Below are positions 63,720-64,000 of a stretch of DNA of 64,000 nucleotides, one piece after another. Numbering within the stretch: the stretch's first letter is position 1; each line of letters begins with the position of its first letter. The translations under genes were made by a program, and so were the position numbers. Source of the stretch: CAZADA01 sp964568975. GTDB taxonomy: Bacteria; Pseudomonadota; Alphaproteobacteria; Caulobacterales; Maricaulaceae. The stretch is taken from NCBI GenBank assembly GCA_964568975.1, contig CAZMSO010000003.1, positions 50,572-114,571 of the forward strand, in the 5' to 3' direction. A model generated the notes under the pieces. The model ran no database searches. It was not told the DNA's origin and saw only the letters and a program-made list of their open reading frames with translations.

Positions 63720-64000
63720 CTAAGCGAACGTGCGCATATAATCGTCGATCGCGGCCTTGAGTTCTTTCTCGATGTCGTCGGTGAGCTTTTTGCTGCTCCA
63801 GATCGCGTCGAGCACGGCTTTGCCTGTTGTGTTGAGATACTGCAGCAGGCCCTGCTCAAACCGCTTCACATCCGCCGTCGCAACGCCATCGAGATAGCCA
63901 CGCGTGCCGGCGTAAATCACCGCCACTTGCTCTTCCGTGCGCAGGGGCGAAAACTGGTTTTGCTTCAGCAGCTCGGTCAGACGGTCGCCGCGATTCAGCA
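63720..64000 (-). CDS. atpA: ATP synthase F1 subunit alpha, C-terminal end (partial)
   Basis: The last ~92 codons of atpA; the gene continues beyond the right edge. LLKQNQFSPLRTEEQVAVIYAGTRGYLDGV and the tail LTDDIEKELKAAIDDYMRTFA match the alpha-subunit C-terminal helical domain. Upstream it is expected to follow atpH. Confidence 0.95.
   Translation of the reverse strand, partial: LNRGDRLTELLKQNQFSPLRTEEQVAVIYAGTRGYLDGVATADVKRFEQGLLQYLNTTGKAVLDAIWSSKKLTDDIEKELKAAIDDYMRTFA

Overview
The window is a dense, GC-rich stretch of alphaproteobacterial chromosome. Evidence for this is alpha-type gene content (TrcR/DUF1013, DUF1465, DUF1192, DUF2794, COQ9-family protein, split PntAA/PntAB transhydrogenase, CtpA next to an EnvC-like factor and a divergent polysaccharide deacetylase) and the purE-purK and F1-ATPase layout. 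The gene set fits a Caulobacterales/Maricaulales/Parvularcula-like bacterium best, but genus cannot be fixed by eye. A 100-N gap at 6498-6597 with identical 55-bp flanks shows it is a draft scaffold, probably a metagenome or short-read assembly. I saw no tRNA, rRNA, CRISPR array, insertion sequence or intact prophage.

Layout. 1-3.0 kb: end of mtaB, ftsY and yciB (tRNA modification, membrane targeting, envelope). 3.0-4.9 kb: Nudix hydrolase, a MarR regulator with a lysine-rich tail, and two doubtful small ORFs. 4.9-8.1 kb: cytochrome c maturation operon ccmA-ccmB-[gap]-ccmC-ccmD-ccmG on the minus strand. 8.3-11.5 kb: aconitase followed by a decayed nitroreductase pseudogene. 11.5-16.8 kb: DUF1223 protein, AEC transporter, DUF2794, Bax-inhibitor-1 protein, aldo/keto reductase, ThpR. 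16.9-18.6 kb: an AT-richer island with one alkaline-phosphatase-superfamily protein, closed by a strong terminator. 18.7-25.5 kb: LMW phosphatase, two exported proteins, sirtuin, paraoxonase-like protein, rpmE, DUF1465, DUF1192, quinone oxidoreductase. 25.7-31.4 kb: trcR, an SDR, then a small chemotaxis block (MCP, cheR, cheB, cheY) with no cheA or cheW. 31.5-38.7 kb: two divergent DUF465 proteins, a GGDEF protein, purEK, an excisionase-like HTH protein, COQ9, rpsU, a hybrid histidine kinase, DUF3995. 38.7-42.1 kb: pntB and pntAB, separated by two opposite-strand outer-membrane barrel genes. 42.3-49.8 kb: an RND efflux pair, a YgjP-like metallopeptidase, a methyltransferase, obgE. 49.8-57.5 kb: nadD, egtD, rsfS, rlmH, EnvC-like factor, ctpA, polysaccharide deacetylase, rppH. 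57.6-64 kb: F1-ATPase genes atpA-atpG-atpD and atpC, interrupted by a lipoprotein gene, a hypothetical protein, a PH-like membrane protein and a small opposite-strand ORF.

Themes. Respiration and energy (ccm, acnA, pnt, COQ9, atp), signalling (che block, GGDEF, hybrid kinase, TrcR), and envelope maintenance (EnvC/CtpA/deacetylase, RND pump, several barrels) dominate. The most noteworthy signals are: apparent non-AUG initiation of rpsU (AUC placed ideally after a perfect Shine-Dalgarno) and perhaps rsfS; a set of unrelated 10-15 bp tandem repeats in intergenic DNA and inside ftsY; operons normally contiguous (pnt, atp, nadD-rsfS) split by unrelated genes; and an orphan phosphatase-fold protein in an AT-rich island. 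I did not find convincing evidence of a wholly new multi-gene system.
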